Shown here one piece after another: positions 53,215-62,927 of a DNA stretch of 64,000 nt. The notes beneath the pieces were generated by a model that was not told the DNA's origin, ran no database searches, and worked only from the letters and a program-made list of their open reading frames with translations. Source of the DNA: Acetobacterium wieringae (lineage in GTDB: Bacteria > Bacillota > Clostridia > Eubacteriales > Eubacteriaceae); assembly GCF_001766835.1 (NCBI RefSeq), contig NZ_LKEU01000027.1, positions 343,531 to 407,530 of the forward strand, written 5' to 3'. The position numbers were made by a program, and so were the translations under genes. Each line of letters begins with the position of its first letter. The first letter of the stretch is position 1.

Positions 53215-54291
53215 ATGAATAGAGAGAGAGAAACCGGTGGTTTTCTTAAGAAATATCCCGGCGTCAAGATTGGAATCATAGCCTTGATTCTGCTTCTGGT
53301 TGTGGGTGTTTCCAGTGCTTTTACCGTTGAAAAAGAAGTTTCAGTGAACTTCGAAGGCAAGGTATACACTGCCAATGGAAAACTACTCGAATCCCTGGAA
53401 GAAGTTCTGATTGCCAATGAACTTCCGGTCAGTGACGAATATAAATATAGCGTACCGTTGACAACCTTGTTTAAAGATGTCATTGATGTAACAATTGAAA
53501 AGAAGATTTCCGGAAATATCCAAGTTGATGGAAAAACCATTGCCTACTTATCAGGCGGTGCCACTGTTGGCGATGTTCTTGAAGAGAACGGGGTCAAGCC
53601 GGATGAGGATGACAAGGTTGAACCGGGATTAAATACCCCATTAACTGAGAAAACCGGAACAATCAAAGTAACCCGGATATCCTACGTGGAATCAACTGGC
53701 ATTAAAGATGTGCCGATGAAGGCCACCATCAGAGAAAATCCTGAGTTGCCGATGGGCACCCGAATTGTTGTTCAGGTTGGACAAAACGGCAAAGCCAACA
53801 AGAAAGAAAAGATCCGCTACGAAAATGGTGTCGAAGTCAGCCGGGAAGTAATTACCTGTGAAGTCATCATGCCAGCGGTGGAAGAAATTATTGAAGTGGG
53901 TCCCTCGACAACCATAACAATGCCGGAGGCGGTAGAAGTATCCTCGGTTATTGGGAATGTCAATGTCGAAAAAAGTGCTACCGGTGACGGCAGTACAAGC
54001 ATAAATCAGGAAAGTGGTTTTAAAGGGAGTATGGTAGTCAGTGCCACTGCTTACACCGCCACTGGCAATAACACCGCTTCGGGAACTGTGCCACAGTCAG
54101 GCCGAACGATTGCCACCTGGGGAGGAATTCCTTTCGGAACTAAAGTTTATATCCCGGCACTTGGCGGTATCTATACCGTTGAAGATCGGGGAGGCGCAGT
54201 CGGCTATGGGATTATCGATATTTATATGGATAGCGAAGCTGAATGCGAAGCCTGGGGCCGACAAAACATTGAAATATACTTTGTTGAGTAG
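53215..54291 (+). CDS. G5 and 3D domain cell-wall protein (YabE/RpfB-like)
   Basis: A 358-residue membrane-anchored or secreted protein. A TM segment (about 18-38) is followed by two DUF348-type repeats (about 40-140), a G5 domain (about 145-225, with KEKIRYENGVEVSREV) and a C-terminal 3D domain: SATAYTATGNNTASGTVP, IATWGGIPFGTKVYIP, YTVEDRGG and IIDIYMDS hold the three Asp residues. This architecture is that of YabE/YuiC-type lytic transglycosylases active in spore revival and wall turnover. It has its own promoter and terminator. Confidence 0.92.
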   Translation: MNRERETGGFLKKYPGVKIGIIALILLLVVGVSSAFTVEKEVSVNFEGKVYTANGKLLESLEEVLIANELPVSDEYKYSVPLTTLFKDVIDVTIEKKISGNIQVDGKTIAYLSGGATVGDVLEENGVKPDEDDKVEPGLNTPLTEKTGTIKVTRISYVESTGIKDVPMKATIRENPELPMGTRIVVQVGQNGKANKKEKIRYENGVEVSREVITCEVIMPAVEEIIEVGPSTTITMPEAVEVSSVIGNVNVEKSATGDGSTSINQESGFKGSMVVSATAYTATGNNTASGTVPQSGRTIATWGGIPFGTKVYIPALGGIYTVEDRGGAVGYGIIDIYMDSEAECEAWGRQNIEIYFVE

Positions 54292-54294
54292 TTT

Positions 54295-54324
54295 AAAAAG
54301 ACGATGATTTTCATCGTCTTTTTG
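54295..54324 (+). terminator. Terminator after the 3D gene
   Basis: AAAAAGACGATG (54295-54306) pairs with CATCGTCTTTTT (54312-54323) around a 5-base loop. Confidence 0.9.
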
Positions 54325-54456
54325 TTTGCCGATTTTTAGCGGAGCAATGGTGGTTTGGAGGCAAATGTAAAATGGCGGACCGAAAAAGGTGATGTTGGGA
54401 AAAAATAGAGATATCGTTTTTGTACTCAGAAAAAACATTATTCTAAAAAAATACAC

Positions 54457-54486
54457 TTGTACTTTGTATACAATGCTTGTTATACT
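54457..54486 (+). promoter_or_regulatory. Promoter and embedded palindrome for ilvE
   Basis: TTGTAC (54457-54462), an 18-base spacer and TATACT (54481-54486). The spacer contains the palindrome TTGTATACAA (54464-54473), a likely repressor site. Confidence 0.55.
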
Positions 54487-54538
54487 ACTCCTATATACGA
54501 AATAGCGTGTTGTTTTGCTATGGAACTCGGAGGAAGAC

Positions 54539-55600
54539 ATGGAAATTAAAATTGTTAAAACAGCAAACCCCAAGGAAAAACCAGAAGAGGACTCGTTGAT
54601 CTTCGGTGTCGAATTTACGGACTATATGTTTGAGATGGACTATACTGAAGGGATTGGCTGGCATGATGCCGTCATTAAGCCCTACGGCCCCATTGAGATC
54701 ATGCCTTCAGCCATGGTGCTTCACTATGCCCAGGAAGTTTTTGAAGGCTTAAAAGCATATAAAACGCCAGCTGGTGAGATTCAGCTGTTCCGACCAGATG
54801 AAAACTTCAAACGAATGAACCGCTCCAATGCCCGGATGTGTATTCCGCAAATCGATGAGAATTTTTTGCTGGAAGCCTTAAAAGCCTTGGTTAAGATGGA
54901 TGAAAGCTGGATTCCTAAATCCCCGGGAACATCGCTTTATATCCGGCCATTTGTTTTTGCCACCGATCCGTTTATCGGGGTGCGGGTTTCCAAACGCTAC
55001 AAATTTATGATTATCATGTCGCCAGTGGGATCTTATTATAAAGGTGGGATGGTTCCCAGTCGCATTTATGTGGAGTCAGAATTTGCCCGAACGGTTCGTG
55101 GTGGTACCGGTGAAGCCAAATGCGGTGGTAATTACGCTGGTGGTCTGGCGGCTCAGCAGAAAGTTCATGAAATGGGTTTTGAACAGATTCTCTGGCTGGA
55201 TGGCGAAAAAAGACAGTACATCGAAGAAGTGGGCACCAGTAATGTCTTCTTTTTAATCGATGGCGTTTTTGTTACCCCGTCACTAGAGGGAACGATCTTA
55301 AACGGCATTACCCGAAAAAGTGTGATCGAACTATTAAAGCACTGGGGCGAAACCGTGGAAGAACGTCGGATCACCATCGACGAATTATATCAGGCCTATC
55401 AGCAGGGAAAAATCACCGAAGCCTTTGCCACCGGCACAGCGGCCGTTATTGCGCCGATTGGCACATTAGGGTGGAAAGATGTGGAGATGACCTTTAACGA
55501 CGGTAAAATCGGCGAATACTCGCAAAAAATATATGATACCCTCTATGATGTCCAAACCGGCAACAAGGAAGATCCGTTGAACTGGATTGTTAAATTATAA
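54539..55600 (+). CDS. ilvE: Branched-chain amino acid aminotransferase
   Basis: PLP fold-type IV aminotransferase of about 353 residues, the long form typical of many Firmicutes. It shows YAQEVFEGLKAYKTPAGEIQLFRP, CGGNYAGGLAAQQKVHEMGFEQILWLDG (PLP site region), EEVGTSNVFFLIDG and GTAAVIAPIGTLGW. I chose ATG 54539 preceded by CGGAGGA. It transfers amino groups between glutamate and Leu/Ile/Val 2-oxoacids. It is monocistronic, followed by the tRNA-Ser pair. Confidence 0.93.
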   Translation: MEIKIVKTANPKEKPEEDSLIFGVEFTDYMFEMDYTEGIGWHDAVIKPYGPIEIMPSAMVLHYAQEVFEGLKAYKTPAGEIQLFRPDENFKRMNRSNARMCIPQIDENFLLEALKALVKMDESWIPKSPGTSLYIRPFVFATDPFIGVRVSKRYKFMIIMSPVGSYYKGGMVPSRIYVESEFARTVRGGTGEAKCGGNYAGGLAAQQKVHEMGFEQILWLDGEKRQYIEEVGTSNVFFLIDGVFVTPSLEGTILNGITRKSVIELLKHWGETVEERRITIDELYQAYQQGKITEAFATGTAAVIAPIGTLGWKDVEMTFNDGKIGEYSQKIYDTLYDVQTGNKEDPLNWIVKL

Positions 55601-55634
55601 AAATTAAAAATTTAAAAAAAGTTTATCAAAACAC

Positions 55635-55663
55635 TTGACAATAGGCGTTTTCACTGGTAATAT
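55635..55663 (+). promoter_or_regulatory. Promoter for the tRNA-Ser pair
   Basis: Perfect TTGACA (55635-55640), a 17-base spacer and TAATAT (55658-55663). Confidence 0.8.
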
Positions 55664-55683
55664 TAGTCTTGCATTTTGAATTA

Positions 55684-55772
55684 CGAGAGGTACCGAAGTG
55701 GTCATAACGGGGCGGTCTTGAAAACCGTTAGGGTGCAAGCCCACGTGGGTTCGAATCCCACCCTCTCGGCCA
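55684..55772 (+). tRNA. tRNA-Ser (anticodon UGA)
   Basis: Class II tRNA with acceptor CGAGAGG/CCTCTCG, anticodon loop CTTGAAA (anticodon 55719-55721), a long variable arm and T-arm GTGGGTTCGAATCCCAC. The 3' CCA is encoded. Confidence 0.95.
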
Positions 55773-55817
55773 TCAAATGCTTGAAAAGTAAATAATCACA
55801 TTTGCATTATTACCTTT

Positions 55818-55909
55818 GGAGAAGTACTCAAGTGGCTATAAGAGGTGCCCCTGCTAAGGGTATAGGCCGTTAACGCGGTGCGTGGGTTCAAATCCCACCT
55901 TCTCCGCCA
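55818..55909 (+). tRNA. tRNA-Ser (anticodon GCU)
   Basis: Class II tRNA with acceptor GGAGAAG/CTTCTCC, anticodon loop CTGCTAA (anticodon 55853-55855), long variable arm and encoded CCA. Its last 13 bases are repeated at 63807-63819, at the far side of the restriction-modification island. Confidence 0.95.
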
Positions 55910-55971
55910 CCATGAACTACGCATCAAAATTGATGTTAGATAGAACCTGTTACAAAAGTAGCAGGTTTTTT
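55897..55971 (+). repeat. Direct repeat, left copy (attL-like; tRNA-Ser 3' end plus terminator)
   Basis: These 75 bases match 63805-63879 with no gaps and 5 mismatches by my alignment. They cover the last 13 bases of tRNA-Ser(GCU), its flank, and the terminator CCTGTTAC-aaaa-GTAGCAGG plus T run. They mark the left edge of the insert. Confidence 0.85.
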
Positions 55972-56156
55972 TGCGTTCAATAAATTTAGTGAACATTATT
56001 TAAAAAATCTAAGATGATAAGGAGACGTAAATTGAAAAAAATATTTCAAATAGAATATCTTCATATCTTTCATCGATGGTATAATTAAAGTTATATTAGA
56101 GCGAATGTTGATCAATAATGCAATTGTGACACAAATACTTAGCGGAGGGTTTAGGA

Positions 56157-57707
56157 ATGGAAGAAATTAAAAAGTACACACAGGACGAGGTTAACAGCAC
56201 ACTTTGGAAAGCCTGTGATACGTTCCGGGGGAAAATTGATTCATCAGTTTATAAAGACTATGTCCTGGTCATGTTATTTATTAAATACGTTAGTGATATA
56301 TATAAAGAACATAAAGAAGCGTTAATGGAAAAATACGACAACGATGAAGAAATGGTTAATCGCCAAATGAAGCGTGAACGATTCGTCCTAGATGAAATAT
56401 CTACCTTTGATTATATCTATGATAAAAGAAATCAATCTGACATAGGGGAAACAATCAACAAGGCTCTGGCACACGTCGAAGAAGAAAATAAAACAAAGTT
56501 AAGAAGTGTCTTTAAAAATATCGATTTTAACTCGGAGTCAGTTCTTGGCAACACGAAAGAACGAAATTCCATGCTTAAAAACCTGTTGGAAGATTTTGTT
56601 GATCTGGATCTAAGACCGTCTCGACTTATTGAAGAAGATGTTATTGGAAACGCCTATGAATACATGATTGCAAACTTTGCTTCGGATGCCGGAAAAAAAG
56701 GGGGGGAATTCTTTACTCCCTCGGAAGTCTCTGAAATTTTGTCACGACTGGTTAAACCGGAAGAAAATGATCGCATATATGATCCAACTTGTGGATCGGG
56801 GTCACTTCTCATTCGGGCATTCAAAAAAATACCATCAGGAAAAGCACAGATCTATGGGCAAGAAAGAAACGGACAAACCCAGTCTTTATGCCGGATGAAC
56901 ATGTTTCTTCATAATATCGATGATGCAAGAATAGCCTGGGGAGACACTCTTTCAAACCCGCTTCATTTAGAAAATGATAAGCTTATGAAATTTCAGGTTG
57001 TTGTTGCAAATCCACCATTTTCACTAGATAAATGGGCCATGGGTTTTGCCGGTGAGGGCGATGATAAGACCTTTAAAATGAGTGAAGGAAATGACCCTTA
57101 TAAACGGTTTGAATGGGGTGTGCCACCATCATCAAAAGGTGACTACGCCTTTGTACTCCATATGATCAATTCTTTGGCTGAAGGGGGTAGAATGGCAACC
57201 GTTCTTCCACATGGTGTCCTGTTTAGAGGAGCTAGCGAAGGCAGAATCCGGAAGAATATCATTGATATGAACTTGCTAGATGCTGTTATCGGCCTGCCAG
57301 CAAATCTTTTTTTTGGTACCGGCATACCGGCTTGTATTTTGGTCTTTAAGCAAAATCGGAACAGAGATGAGGTTCTTTTCATTGATGCTTCAAAGGAAGG
57401 CATGTATGAAAAAAGCAAGAACCAAAATAAGCTTAGAGAAGAAGATATCCAGCGAATTATAGATGCCTATGAGAAATATGAAACTATTGATAAATTTACC
57501 TATGTCACCACTCGGGAGGAAATCAGAGAAAATGACTATAATCTGAATATACCCCGCTATGTTGATACCTTTGAAGAAGAATCATTTATTGATATGGATA
57601 AAGTGGCAAAGAATATTTTTAATATAAAGGTGGAATTAGCTGAAGTTGAAATTCAGATGGCTAAGTATCTCGCGGAGCTCGGATTAGGGGGCATAATAGG
57701 TGAGTAA
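56157..57707 (+). CDS. hsdM: Type I restriction-modification system, methyltransferase subunit HsdM
   Basis: N6-adenine DNA methyltransferase subunit of 516 residues. The N-terminal HsdM helical domain (YTQDEVNSTLWKACDTFRGK) precedes the catalytic domain with the SAM motif DPTCGSGSLLIRA at about 209 and NPPFSLDKW at about 285. FFTPSEVSEILSRLV is typical of HsdM. A GGAGGG site lies upstream. It is first of an operon with hsdS (8-base overlap) and hsdR, and lies within the tRNA-Ser-flanked island. Confidence 0.95.
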   Translation: MEEIKKYTQDEVNSTLWKACDTFRGKIDSSVYKDYVLVMLFIKYVSDIYKEHKEALMEKYDNDEEMVNRQMKRERFVLDEISTFDYIYDKRNQSDIGETINKALAHVEEENKTKLRSVFKNIDFNSESVLGNTKERNSMLKNLLEDFVDLDLRPSRLIEEDVIGNAYEYMIANFASDAGKKGGEFFTPSEVSEILSRLVKPEENDRIYDPTCGSGSLLIRAFKKIPSGKAQIYGQERNGQTQSLCRMNMFLHNIDDARIAWGDTLSNPLHLENDKLMKFQVVVANPPFSLDKWAMGFAGEGDDKTFKMSEGNDPYKRFEWGVPPSSKGDYAFVLHMINSLAEGGRMATVLPHGVLFRGASEGRIRKNIIDMNLLDAVIGLPANLFFGTGIPACILVFKQNRNRDEVLFIDASKEGMYEKSKNQNKLREEDIQRIIDAYEKYETIDKFTYVTTREEIRENDYNLNIPRYVDTFEEESFIDMDKVAKNIFNIKVELAEVEIQMAKYLAELGLGGIIGE

Positions 57708-58914
57708 AGAACTGAAAGAGAGAATAAAATGTATAAAGCAAGGTAAGTTATTAGAAGGTTATAAAATAGAAAAAAATAGAATTATCCCGGAAAATTGGAA
57801 TTTTGAAGCAATAAGTGATTTGATTGAAAAAATAAAAAAGCCTGTGAAAGTTGAACCTAAATGTGAATATAGACAAATTGGGATTAGATCTCATGGTAAA
57901 GGGATATTCTACAAAAATGTAGTTACCGGTGAAGAACTTGGGAAAAAATCAGTGTTTTGGATAGAACCAGATTGTTTTATAGTAAATATTGTATTTGCAT
58001 GGGAAATGGCGATAGGAAAGACTACGAATAAAGAAATAGGAATGATAGCCTCTCATCGATTTCCAATGTATAAACCTAAAAGAAATAAATTAGATCTAGA
58101 TTTTATGACGTATTTTTTTAAATCACCATGGGGGAATAATCTGTTAGAGTTAGCTTCGCCAGGAGGCGCTGGTAGAAATAAGACTTTGGGCCAAGATGAA
58201 TTTTTAAAACTTAAAATACCTGTACCTCCTTTAGCAGAACAACAAAAAATTACTGACATCCTCTCTACTTGGGATAAAGCCATCGAGCTCAAAGAGCAAC
58301 TGATCGAAGAAAAGAAGCAGCAAAAAAAAGGACTGATGAAGGAACTTTTAACCGGCGAAGTCAGGTTGCCTGGGTTTAATGGAAAGTGGAAAGAAATTAA
58401 ATTAGGTGATGTAACTAAATACCAGTCTTCAAATATTAGTATTTCTTCTTTAGAAAATTATGTAGGACCTGAGTTATATCCAGTTTATAGTGCTACGGGA
58501 ATTTACAAGTACATCGATCAATGCAATGTATTTGTTGATTATATAGCAATAATCAAAGATGGTGCAGGTGCAGGAAGGTTATGTAGAGGAGTTAAAGAAT
58601 CTTCAGTAATTGGAACTATGGGATGTATTATCAATAATAAGAATGTAGACTTTGAATTTCTTTATCAACAATTGCAATTGATTGATTTCAAGAAATATAT
58701 TAAAGGTTCAACAATCCCGCATGTTTATTATAAAGATTATAAAAATGAGACTATACAAAAACCAACCATTGAAGAGCAGAAAACAATTGCTAAACTTCTA
58801 AAGACGAGTGATAGAGAGATCGAACTACTTGAACAAGAACTTTCAGCTCTTAAACTCCAAAAAAAAGGCCTTATGCAACTTTTATTAACTGGCATTGTCA
58901 GGGTGCAATCCTAA
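57700..58914 (+). CDS. hsdS: Type I restriction-modification system, specificity subunit HsdS
   Basis: A 404-residue DNA-recognition subunit that sets the target sequence. Two target-recognition domains (about 20-165 and 215-350) are each followed by a conserved coil: PPLAEQQKITDILSTWDKAI with KKGLMKELLTGEVRLPG, then PTIEEQKTIAKLLKTSDREI with KKGLMQLLLTGIVRV. The near-repeat of KKGLM.. could permit domain swapping. The start is GTG, overlapping hsdM by 8 bases. The base composition is more AT-rich than the flanks, especially in the TRDs. Confidence 0.94.
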   Translation: MSKELKERIKCIKQGKLLEGYKIEKNRIIPENWNFEAISDLIEKIKKPVKVEPKCEYRQIGIRSHGKGIFYKNVVTGEELGKKSVFWIEPDCFIVNIVFAWEMAIGKTTNKEIGMIASHRFPMYKPKRNKLDLDFMTYFFKSPWGNNLLELASPGGAGRNKTLGQDEFLKLKIPVPPLAEQQKITDILSTWDKAIELKEQLIEEKKQQKKGLMKELLTGEVRLPGFNGKWKEIKLGDVTKYQSSNISISSLENYVGPELYPVYSATGIYKYIDQCNVFVDYIAIIKDGAGAGRLCRGVKESSVIGTMGCIINNKNVDFEFLYQQLQLIDFKKYIKGSTIPHVYYKDYKNETIQKPTIEEQKTIAKLLKTSDREIELLEQELSALKLQKKGLMQLLLTGIVRVQS

Positions 58915-58952
58915 ACAGCGTACTAATCATTCAGAATATATGAGGTGGTCAC

Positions 58953-61900
58953 TTGGAAAAAGCAAAAGAATATGATGAACTGAATATCTCCCAAATTCCG
59001 GCACTTGAGGTTCTCGTAAAGATGGGTTATAGCAAGATTCCCTCAGCTGAAGCCCAAGCTATGCGTGGAAATCTACATAATGTAATCTTAAAAGACGTCC
59101 TGTATCAGCGTTTAAAGGCTATTAATGTCTATGAATACAAAGGCGTTATACAGCAGTTTTCTGAGAAAAACATTTTACAATCAATGGATGATATCGATGA
59201 AGCTCTTACTGATGGCTTGATTAAAACCAATGAGAAGATTTATGATTCTCTACTGCTTGGCCGATCTTATGCTGAAATAGTGTCCGACACGGATGGTGTT
59301 CGTTCTTTTAATATCAACTATATCGATTGGGAACATCCTGAAAACAATGTATTTCATATAGTTGAGGAATTTTCAGTTGAAAAAGAAGATGGAACCGGGA
59401 CAGTACGGCCGGATATCGTTCTTTTCGTCAATGGTATTCCCATAGCAGTGATTGAATGTAAAAAAGCGTCCATTTCTGTTGATCAGGGAATTAGCCAGAT
59501 GATCCGTAATCAGGGTAAAGATTATGTGCCAAATCTCTTTAAATTTGTCCAGATCGTCATGGCGACCAATAAAAATGATACTCAATATGCGACAGTGAAT
59601 ACCCCAAGTAAATTCTGGTCTTTATGGAAAGAAGCTGCGGAATCCTGCGAATACGAATGGTTTGAGCAAGAGCTGAATAAGGCCGTCTTTAATCGCATTC
59701 CAACTGATCAGGACAAAAGTATGGTAGCCTTATTTCATCCCAAGCGGATATTGGATATGATCAGATTCTTCACCCTCTATGATAATAAGGTGAAAAAGAT
59801 AGCTCGATATCAGCAATACTTTGCGGTTAAAGAAATTATCCGAACCATTGAAGAACTTGATAAGAATGGGAACCGTCAGTCCGGTGTTATTTGGCATACT
59901 CAAGGGTCGGGCAAGTCCTTGACCATGGTGATGCTGGCACGGTATATCCTTTCAGAAATGGCAAATGTCCACCCCCAGGTGCTGGTAATTACCGATCGAA
60001 TTGATCTGGATGATCAGATCCATCAAACCTTTAATCATTCACGACTTAGAGCAGCTAAAGCCAGTAGCGGTCGAAATCTGATCGCCTTGATTAATGATCG
60101 AAAAGCGGATATCATTACGTCACTTGTCCATAAGTTTGACACTGCAGCCAAGTATCAGGAACCGATTAAATCAAAGGATATTTTTGTGCTGATCGATGAA
60201 TCACATCGAACACAGTATGGGGAGCTTCATATCAAAATGAAGAATATCTTTCCTAATGCCTGCTATTTAGGATTCACCGGGACACCTCTGATGAAGAAAG
60301 ACAAGAAAACCGTCAGTAAGTTTGGCGGTCGCATGATTCACAAATACACCATTAAAGATGGTGTTGATGATGGAGCCATTGTACCACTGCTCTATGAAGG
60401 CCGATATGTTGAGCAGACGGTCAATCGGGCTGCAGTGGACAAACGAATTGCCATGATTGTCAGAAATCTCAATGAGAAACAGGCCGAAATGCTTAAGGCA
60501 AAGTGGAGTCAGTTTGAAGCCATCGCCTCATCAGAACAGCGGATACGGTTGATTGCAGATGATATCTATGTTCATTTCACAAAATTCTATAAAGGAACTT
60601 TTGCTAAAGCCATACTTGCCACCAATTCCAAGTTTGACGCGATCCGTTATTTTGAAGCTTTTGAAGAATATAATGATATTCATACAGCGGTCATTATGTC
60701 ACCCCCGGATCAGCGGGAGGGTTATGATGAAGTTGATGAAGAACCCAAGGATCGGGTGGTTAAGTTCTGGAACAAATTGATGGCGGGTTATGCTGATCCT
60801 CAGAAATATGAAGATCGGATCAAAAGTGAATTCGTTGATGGCGATAGTATTGATATTCTGATTGTGGTGGATAAGCTACTGACAGGATTTGACGCCCCCA
60901 GGGCAACGGTTTTATACATTGATAAGCCATTGAAAGAACACAATCTACTCCAGGCTATTGCCCGGGTAAATCGTCTCTATGAAGGGAAGGATTATGGGCT
61001 GATCATTGATTACCGGGGCCTCATACAGGAACTAGATTCCGCAATGAAAACCTATTCTGGGGCAGGACTTGAAAACTTCGATAGGGAAGATATTTCCGGC
61101 GCTCTAGTCGATGTCATTGGTACAGTGGGTTCCTTAAAACAGGCCTATTCCAATCTAGCTAGGATCTTTAAGGGGATCAAGAATAAAAATGATCACGAAG
61201 AATATGAACTAGCCCTCGAAAATGAGGAAATCCGGAATAATTTCTATAATGAGCTTAGTCAATTTGGCAAGTATCTGGGAATTGCTTTAGAGTCCGAACA
61301 TATTTACAATGCCCTTGGGAATGCAGAGCTGCTTCATTATAAGAAAGAGTTGAAATTCTATCAGGAGCTTCGAGCAGCTGTTAAATTGAGATATTCTGAT
61401 GCCATTGATCATAAGGAATACGAATCTAAAATGAGAAATTTGATGGATACCTATATTGCAGCAGAAGATGTTATCAACATTACAGCACCAGTGGATATCT
61501 TAAATGAAGAGAAATTTGAAGAAGAATTACTAAGACTGGGTTCACCAAGAGCAAAAGCAGATGCGATCCGAACCCGGATGACAAAAAGTATCAGTGGCAA
61601 GTGGGATGAAAATCCGGCTTACTATAAAAAGTTTTCTCAGCGGATTGAGGAAATCATTGCCGAATATAAGGAAAAACGGATCTCAGATGCTGAATATCTG
61701 CAACATATGAATGAAGTGAAAAAGGATTACCAGAAAGGGTATTCAGGAACCAGTTATCCAGCGCAGATCAAACACAACAGCCATGCTCAGGCATTTTACG
61801 GGGTTGTGAAAGAAGGTCTGGAACGATATTGCGATGCCACCGATCAAAATGGTGATCACGTCCACGAACCGACTGAAATATACAATTATGAAAATATTCT

Positions 61901-62108
61901 GGCAGATGTTGCCATTGATGTGGATGCGATCATTGGTGAGCATTCAAAAGTCGACTGGCATGACAACCAGGATGTTCACAATGCTATTTCAACCGCACTG
62001 GATGATCGTTTCTATCAACTTAAGAAAAATGAACTCCCGAATTTGACGTTTGATCAGATTGATCGAATCATCGAGGATATTAAAACTGTTGCGCTGAGGC
62101 GGTATTAG
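58953..62108 (+). CDS. hsdR: Type I restriction-modification system, restriction subunit HsdR
   Basis: ATP-dependent translocase and endonuclease of 1051 residues. The PD-(D/E)xK nuclease domain has D154 and ECKK at about 169-172. The motor has Walker A HTQGSGKSLTMVML at about 315, DESH (LIDESHRTQYG) at about 414 and YLGFTGTPL. Later motifs are LLTGFDAPRATVLYIDKPL and QAIARVNR. The start is TTG with GAGGTGG 5 bases before. With hsdM and hsdS it makes a complete type I system. All catalytic motifs look intact. Confidence 0.95.
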   Translation: MEKAKEYDELNISQIPALEVLVKMGYSKIPSAEAQAMRGNLHNVILKDVLYQRLKAINVYEYKGVIQQFSEKNILQSMDDIDEALTDGLIKTNEKIYDSLLLGRSYAEIVSDTDGVRSFNINYIDWEHPENNVFHIVEEFSVEKEDGTGTVRPDIVLFVNGIPIAVIECKKASISVDQGISQMIRNQGKDYVPNLFKFVQIVMATNKNDTQYATVNTPSKFWSLWKEAAESCEYEWFEQELNKAVFNRIPTDQDKSMVALFHPKRILDMIRFFTLYDNKVKKIARYQQYFAVKEIIRTIEELDKNGNRQSGVIWHTQGSGKSLTMVMLARYILSEMANVHPQVLVITDRIDLDDQIHQTFNHSRLRAAKASSGRNLIALINDRKADIITSLVHKFDTAAKYQEPIKSKDIFVLIDESHRTQYGELHIKMKNIFPNACYLGFTGTPLMKKDKKTVSKFGGRMIHKYTIKDGVDDGAIVPLLYEGRYVEQTVNRAAVDKRIAMIVRNLNEKQAEMLKAKWSQFEAIASSEQRIRLIADDIYVHFTKFYKGTFAKAILATNSKFDAIRYFEAFEEYNDIHTAVIMSPPDQREGYDEVDEEPKDRVVKFWNKLMAGYADPQKYEDRIKSEFVDGDSIDILIVVDKLLTGFDAPRATVLYIDKPLKEHNLLQAIARVNRLYEGKDYGLIIDYRGLIQELDSAMKTYSGAGLENFDREDISGALVDVIGTVGSLKQAYSNLARIFKGIKNKNDHEEYELALENEEIRNNFYNELSQFGKYLGIALESEHIYNALGNAELLHYKKELKFYQELRAAVKLRYSDAIDHKEYESKMRNLMDTYIAAEDVINITAPVDILNEEKFEEELLRLGSPRAKADAIRTRMTKSISGKWDENPAYYKKFSQRIEEIIAEYKEKRISDAEYLQHMNEVKKDYQKGYSGTSYPAQIKHNSHAQAFYGVVKEGLERYCDATDQNGDHVHEPTEIYNYENILADVAIDVDAIIGEHSKVDWHDNQDVHNAISTALDDRFYQLKKNELPNLTFDQIDRIIEDIKTVALRRY

Positions 62109-62840
62109 GTGAATCCTATGGAAAAACATACAATACAATATAGTGAGAGAACCATCGAATTTGAATTGATCAGAAAAAAAATAAAGAACATCAATCTTAA
62201 TATAAAACCAGATATGACCATCGAAGTCTCAGCAAATGACAAAGTGCCAGTTGATTACATTTTGAAATTTGTGAAAGAAAAAGCACCTTGGATCATAAAA
62301 AATCTGGGTTATTTTAAAGATGTACAGCCAGAACAGTATTCAAAAAAAGAATATGTCAGCGGAGAATCTTTTAAATACTTGGGGAAACAGTATCGTCTTA
62401 AGGTAGCGGAATCCGATAAAGAAGGGGTTCGGTATTACCAAGGTTTCATTGAGCTCAAAGTAAAAGATCGAAAGAACTATCATCGAAAAGAAAAACTTGT
62501 GGATGATTGGTTTAAGGAAAAAGCAGTGATGAATTTTCATAAGAGTCTCGAACGAACCTATCCGTTAGTTGAAAAATATGATGTCAAATTGCCGGAGATC
62601 CATATAAGAACGATGAAAGCCAGATGGGGATCTTGCATTAAAGATAAGAACGTTATTATGCTTAACAAGGCGCTGATCAAAGCGCCGAAGTTTTGTATTG
62701 ATTATGTGGTGCTTCATGAGCTGGCGCATTTCAAATACCGCAATCATGATCCGGAATTCTACACCTTTATGACGATGCTGATGCCGGATTGGAAGCAACG
62801 GAAAGAGATATTGGATGAAGAAGTAGTACGTGGATTATAG
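62109..62840 (+). CDS. YgjP-like (DUF45, SprT-type) zinc metallopeptidase
   Basis: A 243-residue protein whose C-terminal half has the zinc motif VVLHELAHFKYRNHDPEFYTFM, where HExxH (first His about 203) and a later His bind metal. MKARWGSC before it is a YgjP hallmark. It begins directly after the hsdR stop; GTG 62109 (GAGG nine bases before) or ATG 62118 (AGGTG before) are both possible. YgjP-like genes often sit beside hsdR in type I systems. It ends the operon before a terminator. Its function there is unknown. Confidence 0.88.
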   Translation: MNPMEKHTIQYSERTIEFELIRKKIKNINLNIKPDMTIEVSANDKVPVDYILKFVKEKAPWIIKNLGYFKDVQPEQYSKKEYVSGESFKYLGKQYRLKVAESDKEGVRYYQGFIELKVKDRKNYHRKEKLVDDWFKEKAVMNFHKSLERTYPLVEKYDVKLPEIHIRTMKARWGSCIKDKNVIMLNKALIKAPKFCIDYVVLHELAHFKYRNHDPEFYTFMTMLMPDWKQRKEILDEEVVRGL

Positions 62841-62870
62841 CTAAAAATAAAAGTAAAATTAATGAAATTA

Positions 62871-62917
62871 AACCCTAGTGCCACTCCACAAATGAAGTTA
62901 GCACTAGGGTTTTTAAC
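62871..62917. terminator. Terminator after the hsd operon
   Basis: AAACCCTAGTGC (62871-62882) pairs perfectly with GCACTAGGGTTT (62902-62913), followed by T. It also lies at the end of the convergent minus-strand gene. Confidence 0.88.
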
Positions 62918-62927
62918 TGGCAAAATT

